From a bacterium (GTDB lineage: Bacteria; Bacillota; Bacilli; Lactobacillales; Streptococcaceae), in assembly GCA_905221545.1 (NCBI GenBank), contig CAJNDO010000010.1:5865-69864 (forward strand): a DNA stretch of 64,000 bases, written 5' to 3'. The translations under genes were made by a program, and so were the position numbers. Position 1 is the first letter of the stretch, and each line of letters begins with the position of its first letter. Under the pieces are notes generated by a model that had not been told where the DNA came from, did not search any database, and saw only the letters and a program-made list of their open reading frames with translations. Below are positions 61,026-64,000 of this stretch, one piece after another.

Positions 61026-61229
61026 GATGTTTCTCCTTTTTATTTGGCTTCATCCGAGTGACAGGTTGGCATGCCTGTAACCAAGAAGAAGTTATTTGTC
61101 TTTACGACAATCCCTATTCTACCAATAACTAACTTCTTTGTCAACAGATTTACTTTCTTGTTTTAAATATGCTATAATAATCATAGTAAGAAATCCAAGT
61201 TGTCTGTTTTTTAAAACGAGGTGATTATC

Positions 61230-61604
61230 ATGCGTAGATTCTATTCCCATCTCCCCTACTATCTGGTCATATTTTTCTTTTATTGGCCACTTTATCAGTT
61301 GTTATCACTAATTATTTCTGACCCCCTTTTGCTCAAGAGTCTCTACGTAAATAATATTCTCTTCTTTACACCTCTGGTAATCTTGATTGTATCGCTACTT
61401 TATAGCTACCGTTTCCGTTTCTCACTTTGGTGGTTAATTGGTAACGGACTGCTCTTTTGCTTTACTATCATAACCTTTGGTGAATTTATACTGATTTACT
61501 TGCTAATCTATGAAACCTTTGCTCTGGTGGGCATGGCTTCCGGTATTGGCATCAAGCATATTCTACAAAAAATGAAAAACAAAAAACTTTCACAAAATCC
61601 TTGA
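61230..61604 (+). CDS. Small membrane protein of unknown function
   Basis: A 124-residue protein with about four membrane helices (LPYYLVIFFFYWPLYQLLSL, then segments near 42-60, 65-85 and 85-108) and a basic C-terminal tail (KHILQKMKNKK). No known family is recognised. The start at 61230 has GAGGTG 6 nt upstream; the GTG at 61221 is part of that site. Its stop codon lies within the -35 box of the thrS promoter. Confidence 0.65.
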   Translation: MRRFYSHLPYYLVIFFFYWPLYQLLSLIISDPLLLKSLYVNNILFFTPLVILIVSLLYSYRFRFSLWWLIGNGLLFCFTIITFGEFILIYLLIYETFALVGMASGIGIKHILQKMKNKKLSQNP

Positions 61605-61628
61605 AAAATCTCACAATCATGCTATAAT
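61601..61628 (+). promoter_or_regulatory. thrS promoter
   Basis: TTGAAA (61601-61606), 16-bp spacer, TATAAT (61623-61628) with extended TGC. Transcription starts near 61635, ahead of the T-box. Confidence 0.8.
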
Positions 61629-61634
61629 AATCCA

Positions 61635-61855
61635 TAGAGACAAGTCACTTAGTCCCTTTCTACTAGAGAGTGCGTGGTTGCTGGAAACGCATAGGAAGCC
61701 TAAACTGATACTACTCTTGAGTTTTTTATGAAAACATAAAACGGTGGCCACGTTAGAGCCAATCAGAGGTGTCCCTCTTTTTTGAGGAACATAAATGAAG
61801 GTGGAACCACGTTGCGACGTCCTTTCGAGGATGTCGCTTTTTGTTTTTCTAGCTT
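61635..61855 (+). ncRNA. Threonine T-box riboswitch
   Basis: A leader with a long stem I region and the conserved T-box AGGTGGAACCACGT (61799-61812). It is followed by a terminator hairpin (GCGACGTCC 61814-61822 / GGATGTCGC 61829-61837, then a T run). The specifier is probably the ACT in GATACTACTC near 61710-61720, a Thr codon, but I could not fix the exact loop. Uncharged tRNA-Thr should block the terminator and allow thrS expression. Confidence 0.88.
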
Positions 61856-61927
61856 TCACAATCCTCTATCCCTGTTTTCCAAATAGGGCTTAACACATTC
61901 GTCAATAATATAAGTAAGGAGAACATC

Positions 61928-63871
61928 ATGATTAACATTACTTTCCCAGATGGCGCTGTTCGTGAATTCGAATCTGGCGTTACAACTTTTGAAATTGCCC
62001 AATCTATCAGCAATTCTCTAGCTAAAAAGGCCTTGGCTGGTAAATTCAACGGCAAACTCATCGACACTACTCGTGCTATCACTGAAGATGGAAGCATCGA
62101 AATAGTGACACCTGATCACGAAGATGCCCTTCCAATCTTGCGTCACTCAGCAGCTCACTTGTTCGCCCAAGCAGCTCGTCGTCTTTTCCCAGACATTCAC
62201 TTGGGAGTTGGCCCAGCCATCGAAGACGGCTTCTACTACGATACAGACAACACAGCTGGTCAAATCTCTAACGAAGACCTTCCTCGTATCGAAGAAGAAA
62301 TGCAAAAAATTGTCAAAGAAAACTTCCCATCAATCCGTGAAGAAGTTACTAAAGATGAAGCCCGTGAAATCTTCAAGAACGACCCTTATAAGTTGGAATT
62401 GATTGAAGAACACTCAGAAGACGAGGGTGGTTTGACTATCTACCGTCAGGGTGAATACGTAGACCTTTGCCGTGGACCTCACGTCCCATCAACAGGCCGT
62501 ATCCAAATCTTCCACCTTCTCCATGTAGCAGGTGCTTACTGGCGCGGAAATAGCGACAACGCTATGATGCAACGTATCTACGGTACAGCTTGGTTTGACA
62601 AGAAAGACTTGAAAAACTACCTCCAAATGCGTGAAGAAGCTAAGGAACGTGACCACCGTAAACTTGGTAAAGAGCTTGATTTATTCATGATTTCTCAAGA
62701 GGTTGGTCAAGGACTTCCATTCTGGTTGCCAAATGGTGCGACTATTCGTCGTGAATTGGAACGCTACATTGTCGACAAGGAGTTGGCTTCTGGCTACCAA
62801 CACGTCTACACTCCACCACTTGCTTCTGTTGAGCTTTACAAGACTTCTGGTCACTGGGATCATTACCAAGAAGACATGTTCCCAACTATGGACATGGGGG
62901 ACGGTGAAGAATTCGTCCTTCGTCCAATGAACTGTCCACACCACATTCAAGTCTTCAAACACCATGTTCACTCTTACCGCGAATTGCCAATCCGTATCGC
63001 TGAAATCGGTATGATGCACCGTTACGAAAAATCTGGTTCCCTCACTGGTCTTCAACGTGTGCGTGAAATGTCACTCAACGACGGTCACCTCTTTGTAACT
63101 CCTGAACAAATCCAAGAGGAATTCCAACGTGCCCTTCAATTGATTATCGATGTTTATGAAGACTTCAACTTGACTGAATACCGCTTCCGTCTCTCTCTCC
63201 GTGACCCTCAAGATACCCACAAGTACTTTGATAACGATGAGATGTGGGAAAATGCCCAAACCATGCTTCGTGCAGCCCTTGATGAAATGGGTGTTGACTA
63301 CTTTGAAGCCGAAGGTGAAGCAGCCTTCTACGGACCAAAATTGGATATCCAAGTTAAGACAGCCCTTGGAAAAGAAGAAACTCTTTCTACTATCCAGCTT
63401 GACTTCTTGCTTCCAGAACGCTTCGACCTCAAATACATCGGAGCTGATGGTGAAGAACACCGTCCAGTTATGATTCACCGTGGGGTTATCTCAACTATGG
63501 AACGCTTCACAGCTATCTTGATTGAAAACTACAAGGGTGCCTTCCCAACATGGCTAGCACCTCACCAAGTAACCCTCATCCCAGTTTCTAACGAAAAACA
63601 CGTGGACTACGCTTGGGAAGTGGCTAAAAAACTTCGTGACCGTGGTGTCCGTGCAGACGTAGATGAGCGCAATGAAAAGATGCAGTTCAAGATCCGTGCT
63701 TCACAAACCAGCAAAATTCCATACCAATTGATTGTTGGTGACAAGGAAATGGAAGACGGAACTGTTAACGTTCGCCGTTATGGCCAAAAAGAAACACAAA
63801 CTGTCTCAGTTGATGATTTTGTTCAAGCTATCCTAGCTGATATCGCCAACAAATCACGCGTTGAGAAATAA
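61928..63871 (+). CDS. thrS: Threonyl-tRNA synthetase
   Basis: A 647-residue class II synthetase that charges tRNA-Thr. Domains in order: TGS (about 1-65), editing/SAD domain with [13 protein letters not shown] (about 70-230), catalytic core (about 260-530) with motif 2 [15 protein letters not shown] including the zinc-binding Cys and His, motif 3 [13 protein letters not shown], and the anticodon-binding domain (about 535-640). The start at 61928 follows an AAGGAG site. Expression is controlled by the upstream T-box. Confidence 0.98.
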   Translation: MINITFPDGAVREFESGVTTFEIAQSISNSLAKKALAGKFNGKLIDTTRAITEDGSIEIVTPDHEDALPILRHSAAHLFAQAARRLFPDIHLGVGPAIEDGFYYDTDNTAGQISNEDLPRIEEEMQKIVKENFPSIREEVTKDEAREIFKNDPYKLELIEEHSEDEGGLTIYRQGEYVDLCRGPHVPSTGRIQIFHLLHVAGAYWRGNSDNAMMQRIYGTAWFDKKDLKNYLQMREEAKERDHRKLGKELDLFMISQEVGQGLPFWLPNGATIRRELERYIVDKELASGYQHVYTPPLASVELYKTSGHWDHYQEDMFPTMDMGDGEEFVLRPMNCPHHIQVFKHHVHSYRELPIRIAEIGMMHRYEKSGSLTGLQRVREMSLNDGHLFVTPEQIQEEFQRALQLIIDVYEDFNLTEYRFRLSLRDPQDTHKYFDNDEMWENAQTMLRAALDEMGVDYFEAEGEAAFYGPKLDIQVKTALGKEETLSTIQLDFLLPERFDLKYIGADGEEHRPVMIHRGVISTMERFTAILIENYKGAFPTWLAPHQVTLIPVSNEKHVDYAWEVAKKLRDRGVRADVDERNEKMQFKIRASQTSKIPYQLIVGDKEMEDGTVNVRRYGQKETQTVSVDDFVQAILADIANKSRVEK

Positions 63872-63923
63872 AACAATCACAGTCTGAGAAACATTTTTCA
63901 GTAAGAAAAAGCAACAACTATTT

Positions 63924-63948
63924 TGTACTGACCCCAAAAAGTTAGACA
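63924..63948. repeat. Terminal inverted repeat of an IS3-family element
   Basis: TGTACTGACCCCAAAAAGTT plus a following AGACA match the terminal repeat style of IS150-group IS3 elements (TGT-start, CCCCAAAAAGTTAGAC). The other end lies outside the window. Confidence 0.8.
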
Positions 63949-63954
63949 ATTAAT

Positions 63955-64000
63955 TTATCCGAAGGATTTAGTTCTGTATTGCACAGGACTGAGTCCTTTT
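63955..64000 (-). CDS. IS3-family transposase (OrfB), C-terminal end only
   Basis: The minus-strand frame entering from the right edge reads KGLSPVQYRTKSFG and stops at 63955, the classic C-terminus of IS3 OrfB transposases (DDE integrase). It lies 7 bp inside the terminal repeat. Only 14 codons are visible, so whether the element is intact cannot be told. Confidence 0.85.
   Translation of the reverse strand, partial: KGLSPVQYRTKSFG

Overview
The window is low-GC Firmicute DNA from a Mitis-group Streptococcus (S. mitis, S. oralis, S. pneumoniae and relatives). The evidence is seven clear pneumococcal-type BOX elements plus one decayed copy, a vex-vncRS locus next to fba, codY-pncA, murT-gatD, YSIRK-type surface proteins, a har-type flavoprotein reductase and a Thr T-box in front of thrS. 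No replication origin, rRNA operon, CRISPR array or complete prophage is visible. An IS3-family element begins at the extreme right edge.

Layout. 1-9141: two large cell-wall surface proteins on the minus strand. The first is cut by the window edge and has a 13-copy 9-bp tandem repeat in its mRNA leader. The second is a 1700-residue LPXTG protein carrying a lipase-like domain and nine long repeats. 9539-15412: housekeeping genes (ytxH-like, DUF948, lgt, hprK, rpsU, nagB, queA, yihY-like). 15554-19355: an operon of radical SAM enzyme, MnmM-type tRNA methyltransferase, a small Cys-containing protein and a CPA1 antiporter. 20690-23289: an ABC-2 exporter. 23575-33093: fba, vncS, vncR, an inserted LysM repeat protein gene, and vex3-vex2-vex1. 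33230-41774: tRNA-Leu, pncA, codY, a candidate small RNA, cshA, har, murT-gatD, pepQ. 42030-49917: a broken ECF transporter S component, pdxK/thiD, truA, an MFS transporter, small membrane and zinc-ribbon proteins, cmk, a LysM protein, ferredoxin, a GT2 glycosyltransferase and galE. 50017-55920: an MnmL-like oxidoreductase, nif3, trmK, a P-type ATPase and plsC. 55963-59469: an iron-siderophore ABC importer with a siderophore-esterase-like enzyme. 59703-63871: cadD with a cysteine-bearing leader ORF, rpsO, a small membrane protein, the T-box and thrS.

Common themes. tRNA biology recurs: queA, mnmM, an mnmL candidate, truA, trmK, thrS with T-box, and two tRNA genes. Envelope functions recur too: lgt, murT/gatD, surface proteins, LysM proteins, GT2/galE. 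Metal handling clusters on the right: siderophore import, cadD and a P-type ATPase. Several genes (radical SAM gene, DUF3397 gene, murT, ferredoxin, truA, P-type ATPase) have a -10 box only 6-7 nt before the start codon, which predicts leaderless mRNAs.

The points most worth following are the repeat-bearing leader of the first surface gene, the lipase-repeat surface protein, the cadD leader peptide and operator, the siderophore esterase cluster, the candidate small RNA beside codY, and the decayed ECF S component.
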